Made by a program: the position numbers and the translations under genes. A DNA stretch of 12,255 nt, from assembly GCA_039714715.1 (NCBI GenBank), contig JBDLIU010000127.1:1-12255 (forward strand), given 5' to 3'. How positions within the stretch are numbered: the stretch's first letter is position 1; every line of letters starts with the position of its first letter. Below, piece after piece: positions 6,990-12,255 of the stretch. The notes beneath the pieces were generated by a model. It was not told the origin of the DNA. It worked only from the letters and a program-made list of their open reading frames with translations, and made no database searches. The stretch comes from S012-113 sp039714715. GTDB taxonomy: Bacteria > Bacteroidota > Bacteroidia > Cytophagales > Cyclobacteriaceae.

Positions 6990-7367
6990 ATGAAATCTAA
7001 TAGAGGAGTCAAATCAGTAATTGTTAGTCTCTTACTATATCTAGCATTTACTACCAGCTGTTATTACGAAACAATTACACCAGAATTACCTGAGCCGCCT
7101 GAAGGAGATGTGAGTTTTGCAACAGAAATTCAGCCCATCTTTACGGCTAAATGTATTAGTTGTCATCCAACAATGGGTGGCCTTGACCTAACAGAAGGTA
7201 ATGCTTATAGCAACATTAATGACCCCAAGTACATTAATTCGACCACACCTGCAGAAAGTCTTATTTACACCAAAGCTGATGCCAGTGGTAGCCATCCGGC
7301 AAAATACACTGCAGCTGAGTCACTTTTACTACTTACATGGATAGAACAAGGTGCCAATAACAATTAA
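6990..7367 (+). CDS. Monohaem cytochrome c lipoprotein
   Basis: 125 residues with a lipoprotein signal ending at FTTSC (Cys24), so it is probably anchored in the outer membrane. An acidic, proline-rich linker (PELPEPPEGD, 31-40) leads to a small cytochrome c domain: FATEIQPIFTAKC, then the haem site C55-IS-C58-H59, GLDLTEGNAYSNI, and a C-terminal helix LLLLTWIEQGA. This is the usual layout of small Bacteroidota/Planctomycete-type haem c domains. The only methionine after the haem site is Met62, directly next to it, so the distal ligand is unclear; His102 (SHPAKY) is a candidate. The DUF5777 gene begins 10 bases after its stop, so those two are almost certainly cotranscribed. Role inferred: electron transfer within the envelope module. 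Confidence 0.88.
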   Translation: MKSNRGVKSVIVSLLLYLAFTTSCYYETITPELPEPPEGDVSFATEIQPIFTAKCISCHPTMGGLDLTEGNAYSNINDPKYINSTTPAESLIYTKADASGSHPAKYTAAESLLLLTWIEQGANNN

Positions 7368-7377
7368 TCAGAGAACA

Positions 7378-8286
7378 ATGAAAACTACAAGCGTTATAAA
7401 TAGTACAAAAACATTTGCAATCTTATTGTTAAGTGTCTTTTTCATCATTTCTGTACAAGCTCTTGCACAAGATGAAGAAAAAGAAAAGAAGCCTGAAAAA
7501 CCTGCCCGTAAAGCGTTTGAAAGTGCCTGGTGGTTCGATGGACAAACAGGACTTGTGTATAAAGAAAAAACATTGGAATTTGTTATTAATCACAGGTTTG
7601 GATTAGTAAACCAAAAAAACAAAGATCTCTTTGGTATATATGGTGCCTCTAATATTCGATTAGGTTTCTTATATGCTCCTATTAAAAATCTTAATGTTGG
7701 ATTTGGTTATACTAAAAACAAAAAAATTCTTGATTTCTATGGGAAATATATGCTCCTCACACAAACCAGATCTAACTCAATGCCTGTTTCCCTGACTTAC
7801 CATGCTAATATGGGAATAGAGTTCCAGGAGAATGAGAATTATTTAAAAACAGGCGATGGAGTCAACTATTTTCACCAACTAATCTTTATGAGAAGGTTTG
7901 GGAAAAAATTCTCGGCACAAGTAGCCCCTTCATTCTCACATTTTAATGCTGTTGTTAATGAACTTCAGGTCGATGGCTCTGACAGCACGTGGGTTTCGCA
8001 AAAAAATGATACCTGGGCTATCAGTGTTGGTATGCGATATAAAATAACTCCAACAGTAATCCTAATGTTAGGATACGACCAACCGATCACTCAACATCCT
8101 GTTAATCAACCAAAAGGATCTATTAATGTTGGTGTAAACATAGTGACCAGTTCACATGCCTTCCAGATATTCTTCACCAATTATGATAGAATACAACCAC
8201 AGGATAATTTTATGTTCAACCAAAATGACTTTTCAAAAGGGGAGTTTGTAATCGGATTTAACATGACCCGCTTGTGGTCATTTTAG
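7378..8286 (+). CDS. DUF5777 family outer-membrane beta-barrel protein
   Basis: 302 residues. The ATG at 7378 is preferred over an in-frame ATG at 7351 because it avoids overlap with the cytochrome gene and gives a normal signal peptide with cleavage after VQALA (residue 30). A charged stretch follows (DEEKEKKPEKPARK, 32-45), then the family start SAWWFDGQTGLVY. The rest alternates hydrophobic and polar residues in short strands, for example IRLGFLYAPIKNLNVGFGYT, FSAQVAPSFSHF and SINVGVNIVTSSHAFQIFFT, and ends near an aromatic residue (RLWSF), as outer-membrane barrels do. DUF5777 proteins of Bacteroidota have no proven function. Its place between cytochrome lipoproteins suggests that it forms the outer-membrane part of a redox complex. 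It is far smaller than the barrel of the MtrCAB type, so a haem-filled conduit is uncertain. Confidence 0.85.
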   Translation: MKTTSVINSTKTFAILLLSVFFIISVQALAQDEEKEKKPEKPARKAFESAWWFDGQTGLVYKEKTLEFVINHRFGLVNQKNKDLFGIYGASNIRLGFLYAPIKNLNVGFGYTKNKKILDFYGKYMLLTQTRSNSMPVSLTYHANMGIEFQENENYLKTGDGVNYFHQLIFMRRFGKKFSAQVAPSFSHFNAVVNELQVDGSDSTWVSQKNDTWAISVGMRYKITPTVILMLGYDQPITQHPVNQPKGSINVGVNIVTSSHAFQIFFTNYDRIQPQDNFMFNQNDFSKGEFVIGFNMTRLWSF

Positions 8287-8389
8287 ACCTAAGCTTCTAT
8301 TATTTCTGAATTAATTTTTTACACATTTTAGAACATCAAACTGCCTGGTGACTTATCCAGGGAAATGATTGATATATGTCTTAATAATG

Positions 8390-8403
8390 TTGTTAAATAT
8401 CAA
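8390..8403 (+). promoter_or_regulatory. Near-consensus FNR-type site upstream of the hexahaem gene
   Basis: TTGTT-AAAT-ATCAA matches TTGAT-N4-ATCAA at 9 of 10 positions. Its centre lies 29.5 bp before a TATAAT box (8426-8431), which would place the site close to -41.5. The leader to the ATG at 8545 would then be about 107 bases. It supports separate, FNR-controlled transcription of the hexahaem gene in the 258-bp gap after the barrel gene. Confidence 0.45.
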
Positions 8404-8490
8404 TTATTTAGTGAATTAAGATTTTTATAATCTACGTTATATCCTATTTGAAAAATCCCACCTGAAAGCCCTTCGCGCTAACTTTATATA

Positions 8491-8505
8491 TACAATTATA
8501 TTGTA
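8491..8505. promoter_or_regulatory. 15-bp palindrome in the hexahaem gene leader
   Basis: TACAAT and ATTGTA arms flank TAT in perfect symmetry, 40 bases before the start codon. A TAACTTTA box (8479-8486) that resembles the -7 element lies just before it. It could be an operator or an mRNA hairpin near the translation start. The sequence is AT-only apart from one C and one G, so chance is possible. Confidence 0.3.
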
Positions 8506-8544
8506 AGAAGTAAAGCGAATTTTAAGACTTAATAGCTATTATTT

Positions 8545-9687
8545 ATGAGAACAATAACCAAATTATTAGTTTTAGCAATTAGTGCAATGGCATTTGCTTT
8601 TGTTACTAGTTGCGAGGGACCTGAAGGTCCTGCAGGAGCAGACGGTACTGATGGCACTAATGGTGTTGACGGTATTGATGGCCAGAACGGTAACGTATCT
8701 TGCCTGGTTTGCCATAGTCAATCATCTATGGATGCACTGAATGCATTGTATGCTCTATCAGGCCATAACGCTGCCGGAGCAGTTGCATATGCCGGTGGCA
8801 GAGCCAGTTGTGCTAAATGTCATTCACATGAAGGATTTTCCAACTATCTTGCAGCTACACCTGGTGCAGATGCTATTGACATCGCTTATCCGACACGGAT
8901 TGGATGTAAGACTTGTCATAGTACCCACACTAGTTTAGAAGCTGATATTACTGCGCCAATGGCTACAACAGCTGCTGTAACAGCTATTACTGATGGAAGC
9001 ACATTTGACTTTGTTAATAATTCAAATCTTTGTGCTAATTGTCACCAGTCAAGAAAAGATGGTGATTCTTATGACAAGTACACTGATGCTCAATCCTTCA
9101 CCAGGAAGTTTACTGGAGATAATATTGCTGCCTATACAACTTCTGCTAATGGACCAGCAGGTTCAGCCACATTGAATGCAACCAGCGATACATTAACAGT
9201 AGTATTTGACGTTCCTACTACTCATGTTTATATCAGTAGTTCCCATGCAGGACCACACCACGGACCACAAGCTAATGTTCTATTTGGAATTGGAGGTTAT
9301 GGCAGTGGAAGTACCGGCACTCATTCAACACTAGGTTGTGTAAGTTGTCATTTGGGTACAGCAGGAACGACAGAGGGAGGACACTCATTCATTCCTAATG
9401 TTGATAACTGCACATCATGTCATACTGGCGCAACCGATTTTGATTGGCATGGTAAGCAGACCAGTTTTGATACTCGTCTGGCTGCTATTGAAGCTGCCTT
9501 GGAAACAGCTCATGCCATCCATGTTGATGCAGGAGAAGTTCACCCAATGTACTCTTCTATTACCCGGGAAGAATTTAAAGCTTTCTGGAACTTCATGATA
9601 TTATTAGAAGATGCTAGCAGGGGTGTGCACAACCCTGGATATACAGAAACATTACTGACAAGCGCAGAAACAAACTTGGGATTGTAG
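8545..9687 (+). CDS. Hexahaem cytochrome c lipoprotein with collagen-like linker
   Basis: 380 residues with a lipoprotein signal ending in FVTSC (Cys23). Right after the anchor, residues 25-49 form eight Gly-X-Y triplets (GPEGPAGADG and on), a collagen-like spacer. Six CxxCH haem sites follow: CLVCH 53, CAKCH 89, CKTCH 121, CANCH 163, CVSCH 265 and CTSCH 289. Between sites four and five lies HAGPHHGPQANVLFGIGGYG (234-253), and near the C-terminus FWNFMILLEDASRGVHNPGY (347-366). Both segments are shared with multihaem cytochromes related to nitrite and tetrathionate reductase-type families. Many extra histidines could serve as distal ligands. It lacks evidence for a catalytic lysine-ligated haem (no CxxCK), so an electron-transfer or terminal-reductase role remains open. 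It probably sits on the outer membrane and takes electrons from the upstream cytochromes. Confidence 0.92.
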   Translation: MRTITKLLVLAISAMAFAFVTSCEGPEGPAGADGTDGTNGVDGIDGQNGNVSCLVCHSQSSMDALNALYALSGHNAAGAVAYAGGRASCAKCHSHEGFSNYLAATPGADAIDIAYPTRIGCKTCHSTHTSLEADITAPMATTAAVTAITDGSTFDFVNNSNLCANCHQSRKDGDSYDKYTDAQSFTRKFTGDNIAAYTTSANGPAGSATLNATSDTLTVVFDVPTTHVYISSSHAGPHHGPQANVLFGIGGYGSGSTGTHSTLGCVSCHLGTAGTTEGGHSFIPNVDNCTSCHTGATDFDWHGKQTSFDTRLAAIEAALETAHAIHVDAGEVHPMYSSITREEFKAFWNFMILLEDASRGVHNPGYTETLLTSAETNLGL

Positions 9688-9689
9688 AA

Positions 9690-9707
9690 ATTAGAAATCT
9701 TTCTAAT
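9690..9707. repeat. Short perfect inverted repeat after the hexahaem gene
   Basis: ATTAGAAA and TTTCTAAT (9690-9697 and 9700-9707) flank TC, right after the stop codon. It is AT-rich and only 8 bp, and may add to the stronger terminator just downstream. Confidence 0.35.
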
Positions 9708-9712
9708 GACAA

Positions 9713-9750
9713 AAGCCTATCTGCAACTTAGCGGACAGGCTTTTTGTTTT
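9713..9750. terminator. Bidirectional terminator between the hexahaem and Crp/Fnr genes
   Basis: The arms AAGCCTATCTGC (9713-9724) and GCGGACAGGCTT (9731-9742) pair over 12 bp with one A/C mismatch and one T-G pair around an AACTTA loop. A T-rich tract follows on the + strand (9741-9750), and four A precede it (T-run on the - strand). It lies between two convergent genes. Confidence 0.85.
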
Positions 9751-9764
9751 TAGTCAGTTACACC

Positions 9765-10463
9765 TTAACCATACATGGCTATCTGTTGTAACGATTTTTT
9801 GTTCTTTATCTCAATTGTGTTTTTATCCAGATCAATTAATCCTTCTTCCTTAAAATCTTTAAGCACCCTGAAGGCACTTTCCTTGGTCATGGCTGTAAAA
9901 TCTGCTAAATCCTGCTTAGATATATTTTTTATAGATCCATTATTGAAGACCTCATCTGTTAGGTATAAAATGGCTGTTGCCATTCTTCCAGCCATATTCT
10001 TCTGAGTCAGCAAAGAAAATTGATTATAGGTATGCTGTATCCTCATTGAAAATAATTTAAGAAACATGCTCATGAATTCCTTGTTGGAATACAAGACTGA
10101 TCTAAAGTCATCCACATTTAGGAAGCATGTTTTACAATCCGTTACTGCTGTAAGAGACGAGTGATGTCTTTTATCAATAAAAAACCCTATCCCTCCATTG
10201 AGTTCCATTAACCTGGTGTAATTCAGGATTAAATCTTTCTCGCTATTCTCAATATATATTTTTCCTAATCCTTCATGGATTATCACCAAATGTGTTAAGG
10301 GTGTTCCCTGCTTATAGATAATCTCACCAGCTTTAAAATCTGTCTCTATCCTGCTATTATCCAGTTTCTCCAACTCCTCACTAGTAAGCAGAGAAAACAG
10401 AGGACTCTTCAGAAAGCAATATTTACAGCTTAAGCACTTATATTCATTTTCAAATCCGTGCAT
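9765..10463 (-). CDS. Crp/Fnr family regulator with FNR-like cysteine cluster
   Basis: 232 residues, the family length. The N-terminus has C10-LS-C13-KY-C16, followed by LKSPLFSLLTSEEL, the usual entry into the cyclic-nucleotide-type sensor domain (GEIIYKQGTPLTHLVIIHEG, 46-65). Two more cysteines, C110 and C113, lie where FNR has its fourth cluster ligand. Together they could bind an oxygen-sensitive iron-sulfur cluster. The C-terminal helix-turn-helix is ISKQDLADFTAMTKESAFRVLKDF. Its recognition helix keeps Glu195 and Arg199, the equivalents of FNR Glu209 and Arg213, but has Phe198 in place of Ser212. Those residues read a TGA-type half-site, which agrees with the TGAT-N4-ATCA sites at 5525 and 10547. 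It converges on the cytochrome cluster and probably controls it and itself. The start at 10461-10463 is the first ATG giving this layout. Confidence 0.92.
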   Translation of the reverse strand: MHGFENEYKCLSCKYCFLKSPLFSLLTSEELEKLDNSRIETDFKAGEIIYKQGTPLTHLVIIHEGLGKIYIENSEKDLILNYTRLMELNGGIGFFIDKRHHSSLTAVTDCKTCFLNVDDFRSVLYSNKEFMSMFLKLFSMRIQHTYNQFSLLTQKNMAGRMATAILYLTDEVFNNGSIKNISKQDLADFTAMTKESAFRVLKDFKEEGLIDLDKNTIEIKNKKSLQQIAMYG

Positions 10464-10528
10464 CGAATTCTTTATTTAAGACCTGACTTTTAACTTTTGT
10501 GACCAATATCTCATATAAAATTCAACAT

Positions 10529-10538
10529 TTTATATCAA
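10529..10538 (-). promoter_or_regulatory. Second half-site in phase with the autoregulatory FNR-type site
   Basis: TTTATATCAA occurs here and again at 10550-10559, exactly 21 bp apart, about two helical turns. On the minus strand both read TTGATATAAA. The second copy forms half of the full palindrome; this copy has no matching left half. It may add a weaker contact for the same regulator upstream of its own gene. Confidence 0.3.
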
Positions 10539-10546
10539 TCTTTCGA

Positions 10547-10558
10547 TGATTTATATCA
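10547..10558 (-). promoter_or_regulatory. FNR-type binding site upstream of the Crp/Fnr gene
   Basis: TGAT-TTAT-ATCA is a perfect match to the FNR core. On the minus strand, facing the regulator gene, it reads TTGAT-ATAA-ATCAT, 9 of 10 to the extended consensus. It lies about 84 bp upstream of the start codon. Autoregulation is the simple reading. Whether it activates or represses is unclear, because a TATAATTT promoter-like box lies on its upstream side (10572-10579, minus strand). Confidence 0.55.
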
Positions 10559-10565
10559 AGAATCT

Positions 10566-10630
10566 TGCAATAAATTATACTCTTTGCCTTAAAAAGGGCG
10601 CAATTATTAATGAAAGGATAATTTATTGCA
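10566..10630. repeat. 65-bp element bounded by a perfect 13-bp inverted repeat
   Basis: The arms TGCAATAAATTAT (10566-10578) and ATAATTTATTGCA (10618-10630) are exact reverse complements with 39 bases between. The interior adds shorter complementary runs (CTTT/AAAG and TTGC/GCAA around a TTAAAAA turn), so the whole can fold into one imperfect hairpin. It lies between the MFS gene stop and the Crp/Fnr gene promoter region. It may be a terminator-like structure for the MFS gene, a paired operator, or a very small mobile-type repeat. No clear target duplication flanks it and no second copy is seen here. Confidence 0.55.
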
Positions 10631-10634
10631 CAAA

Positions 10635-10649
10635 ATTAACGTAGTTAAT
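10635..10649 (-). terminator. Weak hairpin downstream of the MFS gene
   Basis: ATTAAC and GTTAAT flank GTA. On the minus strand the hairpin is followed by TTTTG, 14 bases after the MFS stop. The stem is short and AT-rich, so termination would be inefficient unless the larger 10566-10630 structure helps. Confidence 0.3.
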
Positions 10650-10662
10650 ACTTACTAAAAAA

Positions 10663-11895
10663 TCACTTTCGACAGTCCAGTTTCCAAATGAATAGAGTTG
10701 AAAGAAATATTATACCCAGGAAAACAATAAAAAAAGATGTAAATCCCAGACTATGAATAATCCAACCACCAAATATTGGGAATAAAGCCGGAACAATATG
10801 CCCAGCACCCGATAGTCCTGCATATATAGCCCTGTTTTCATTGGTAGAGACTTCCAGGATTATCCCCTCCATTGCCACCTTGTAAAAAGTATATATCAAT
10901 CCTCCGGCAAAGAAGTAAAATGGAAAAGACACTTGAGACCCCAGCATAAGCAGGTGAACAGGAACAATCAAAGCCAATGTAGCAATAAAGTATAGCATAT
11001 ATTTATACCTTACTTTTTTCGCAAAGTAAAAAACTAGTAATCCTGCTATCACGCCAGCCGAAACCTTAAAGATCAGGTACTGTCCTACTTGTTCATTGCC
11101 GGCATCAAAATTTTGTTTACTATATAACATCAAAAACGGCAAGAGTGTTAAGCTGATTCCAAGCGTATTTACTAACAGAAGGTACCCTCTTAGTCTCGGA
11201 TTTTTGTTAATCTCAATTCTAAGTGTTTTAAAATATGCCTTGATTGATTTGATTTTAACCACATTAGTTCTAACCTCCCTTAGCATCCAAAATCCTAAAG
11301 TGGCTATTGCCAGCGACACACCTGCAGTAAGAAACAGTGCGCTGTAATTCATTGGATAGTTATATGAATTAAGCATTTTCGCGGCTAACAAAGCCGAAAC
11401 AAAAACCCCCACACTCATCAGAGCCTGCCGAAGAGAGAAGAATGCTTTTCGCTTATCCTCTAACATTGACTTTCCTATAATATCGGTATAGCTTATTGCA
11501 GCGAAGGCCCCACCCAATGAGAAAATGGTAATCAGAATAAAAATCATGGTTAATGCTAACCCAAAACTGCCTTGCCTGCTAAACATGTAGAGTAATAGCC
11601 CTAGCCCAAGTAATGCTGCAACCCTTAATATTATTCCACCTAGAAGGTAACTTCTTTTCTCTTGCTTATTATTAAGGTAAGGGGAAAATACGATCTGCAT
11701 AAAGGATGATCCTCCCAGCATAATAGCTGTTAATAATCCGATATGAAACGAGCCACCTCCGGCATCCACAATCATGGATGGAACAATAGTATCTACATCC
11801 ATAAAATTCTGGGCTAATGCCAGGAACACCGCATGCCAGAGAAATGCGTAATAATTACGTTTTGATGTCGATTTGGTCAGCTGGGTGTCAGCCAT
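10663..11895 (-). CDS. MFS family transporter
   Basis: A 410-residue inner-membrane protein with about twelve hydrophobic segments, the standard MFS size. Examples are AFLWHAVFLALAQNF (17-31), IGLLTAIMLGGSSFMQIVF (52-70), LTMIFILITIFSLGGAFAA and a last segment FIVFLGIIFLSTLFIW. The loop after the second segment (SPYLNNKQEKRSYL, from 71) is a degenerate version of the family loop motif with its basic residues. A longer cytoplasmic stretch rich in Lys (VVKIKSIKAYFKTLRIEINKNPRLR) separates the two halves. I cannot assign a substrate; it lacks recognisable nitrate/nitrite porter signatures. It is on the same strand as the Crp/Fnr gene but 199 bp apart, with repeats between, so they probably are not one operon. 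Confidence 0.88.
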   Translation of the reverse strand: MADTQLTKSTSKRNYYAFLWHAVFLALAQNFMDVDTIVPSMIVDAGGGSFHIGLLTAIMLGGSSFMQIVFSPYLNNKQEKRSYLLGGIILRVAALLGLGLLLYMFSRQGSFGLALTMIFILITIFSLGGAFAAISYTDIIGKSMLEDKRKAFFSLRQALMSVGVFVSALLAAKMLNSYNYPMNYSALFLTAGVSLAIATLGFWMLREVRTNVVKIKSIKAYFKTLRIEINKNPRLRGYLLLVNTLGISLTLLPFLMLYSKQNFDAGNEQVGQYLIFKVSAGVIAGLLVFYFAKKVRYKYMLYFIATLALIVPVHLLMLGSQVSFPFYFFAGGLIYTFYKVAMEGIILEVSTNENRAIYAGLSGAGHIVPALFPIFGGWIIHSLGFTSFFIVFLGIIFLSTLFIWKLDCRK

Positions 11896-11913
11896 ATTAA
11901 AAACCTTTTACTG

Positions 11914-11921
11914 CAAAAATA
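11914..11921 (-). promoter_or_regulatory. Bacteroidota -7 box upstream of the MFS gene
   Basis: On the minus strand this reads TATTTTTG, a full match to TAnnTTTG, ending 18 bases before the start codon at 11895. A start of transcription would leave a leader of only about 10-12 bases. No TTG lies at the expected 20-bp distance upstream, so support rests on the -7 box alone. Confidence 0.35.
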
Positions 11922-11997
11922 TCGACAAACTGCAAGGAGTAATGTGAGGCTAATTACTTTAGCAACTCCCTGGTGTGCTCTATTTAAAGTTAGATGT

Positions 11998-12225
11998 CTA
12001 TCCTTCCTTGAATCCCCACTTAATGTAAGCCCAACCACGTTCATGTAAATAATAGAATAATAGTTTTGCTACGGCCTCAAGTCCGCCTACCTCAATAGCA
12101 ATTGTTATATCTCCTGTAAAAATATAAACGAGCAATGCTGTTGTAAGTGTTGCCAGCACCCTCCAACTTATTGTTTTTACCACGCTTCTTGTATGAGTTT
12201 CCTTTTGTACGCTATTATTTTCCAC
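11998..12225 (-). CDS. DUF2061 family small membrane protein
   Basis: 75 residues, close to the full DUF2061 domain length. Conserved family features are visible: RSVVKTISWRVLATLTT (13-29), the first membrane segment running to VYIFTGD (33-39), a second segment TIAIEVGGLEAVAKLLFYY (41-59), and the closing YLHERGWAYIKWG (59-71). It is predicted to cross the inner membrane twice. Its molecular role is not known. In other genomes such domains have been seen near or fused to sulfate-activation enzymes, but no such gene is in this window, so that link is only a pointer to what may lie beyond 12255. It is followed by the MFS gene after 102 bp on the same strand. Confidence 0.9.
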   Translation of the reverse strand: MENNSVQKETHTRSVVKTISWRVLATLTTALLVYIFTGDITIAIEVGGLEAVAKLLFYYLHERGWAYIKWGFKEG

Positions 12226-12255
12226 TTTTATTAGTTTTCAGTTAGTAAGCAATTA

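Noticed and set aside
7351..7377. Upstream in-frame ATG of the DUF5777 gene
   Set aside because: It overlaps the end of the cytochrome gene and precedes a normal signal peptide start at 7378.
8344..8361. CCTGG/CCAGG hairpin after the barrel gene as a terminator
   Set aside because: The stem is five pairs with an eight-base loop and no T-run follows.
8369..8380. TTGATATATGTC as another FNR-type site
   Set aside because: Only the left half matches; the right half departs from ATCA, unlike the better site 20 bp downstream.
8741..9598. Several + strand open frames inside the hexahaem gene
   Set aside because: They are out-of-frame shadows; the main frame carries six CxxCH sites, a lipobox and family motifs.
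10566..10630. The 13-bp inverted repeat element as a proven mobile element
   Set aside because: No flanking target duplication and no second copy are seen in this window, so it is listed as a repeat only.
11096..11347. Open frame antisense to the MFS gene
   Set aside because: Hydrophobic codon patterns of the transporter produce such frames on the other strand; there is no independent support.

Overview
The window looks like chromosomal DNA of a Bacteroidota bacterium, probably of the Cytophagales type. It is AT-rich and Shine-Dalgarno sequences are generally lacking. Upstream regions carry Bacteroidota-style -7 boxes (TAnnTTTG). Several families are typical of the phylum: DUF5777 beta-barrel, relaxed-lipobox lipoproteins, a DUF2007 protein and DUF2061. 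The taxon is inferred from family content and style only.

Layout. (1) 1-117 is the 3' end of an unidentified + strand gene. A strong bidirectional hairpin separates it from a convergent stand-alone MoxR-type AAA+ ATPase (173-1168, -). (2) 1347-2455 (+) is a two-gene unit: a secreted protein of unknown function and a DUF2007 protein with a zinc-ribbon-like tail and one membrane segment. (3) 2710-5448 (+) is a full-length pyruvate, phosphate dikinase with its own promoter region and a clear terminator. (4) 5625-9687 (+) is an extracytoplasmic redox cluster: an ethylbenzene-dehydrogenase-like haem-domain lipoprotein with an unusual CxxxCH motif, a monohaem cytochrome c lipoprotein, a DUF5777 outer-membrane beta-barrel, and a hexahaem cytochrome c lipoprotein with a collagen-like Gly-X-Y linker. 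(5) 9765-10463 (-) is a convergent Crp/Fnr regulator with an FNR-like N-terminal cysteine cluster. (6) 10663-12225 (-) holds an MFS transporter and a DUF2061 membrane protein.

How it may work together. The cluster at 5625-9687 looks like an envelope electron-transfer module, and the adjacent FNR-like protein is its likely regulator. A by-eye scan for the FNR-type core TGAT-N4-ATCA found exactly two perfect matches in the whole window. Both are intergenic: one lies upstream of the first redox gene and one upstream of the regulator itself. Near-matches lie upstream of the hexahaem gene and of the pyruvate, phosphate dikinase gene. In three of the four cases a -7/-10-like box starts 28.5-29.5 bp after the centre of symmetry, which suits a class II activator site. 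This oxygen- or redox-responsive regulon, controlling a porin-plus-cytochrome set, is the most interesting signal here. The electron donor or acceptor cannot be read from the sequence.

No tRNA, rRNA, CRISPR array, insertion sequence or gene remnant of useful length was seen. No gene-free stretch exceeds 300 bases.
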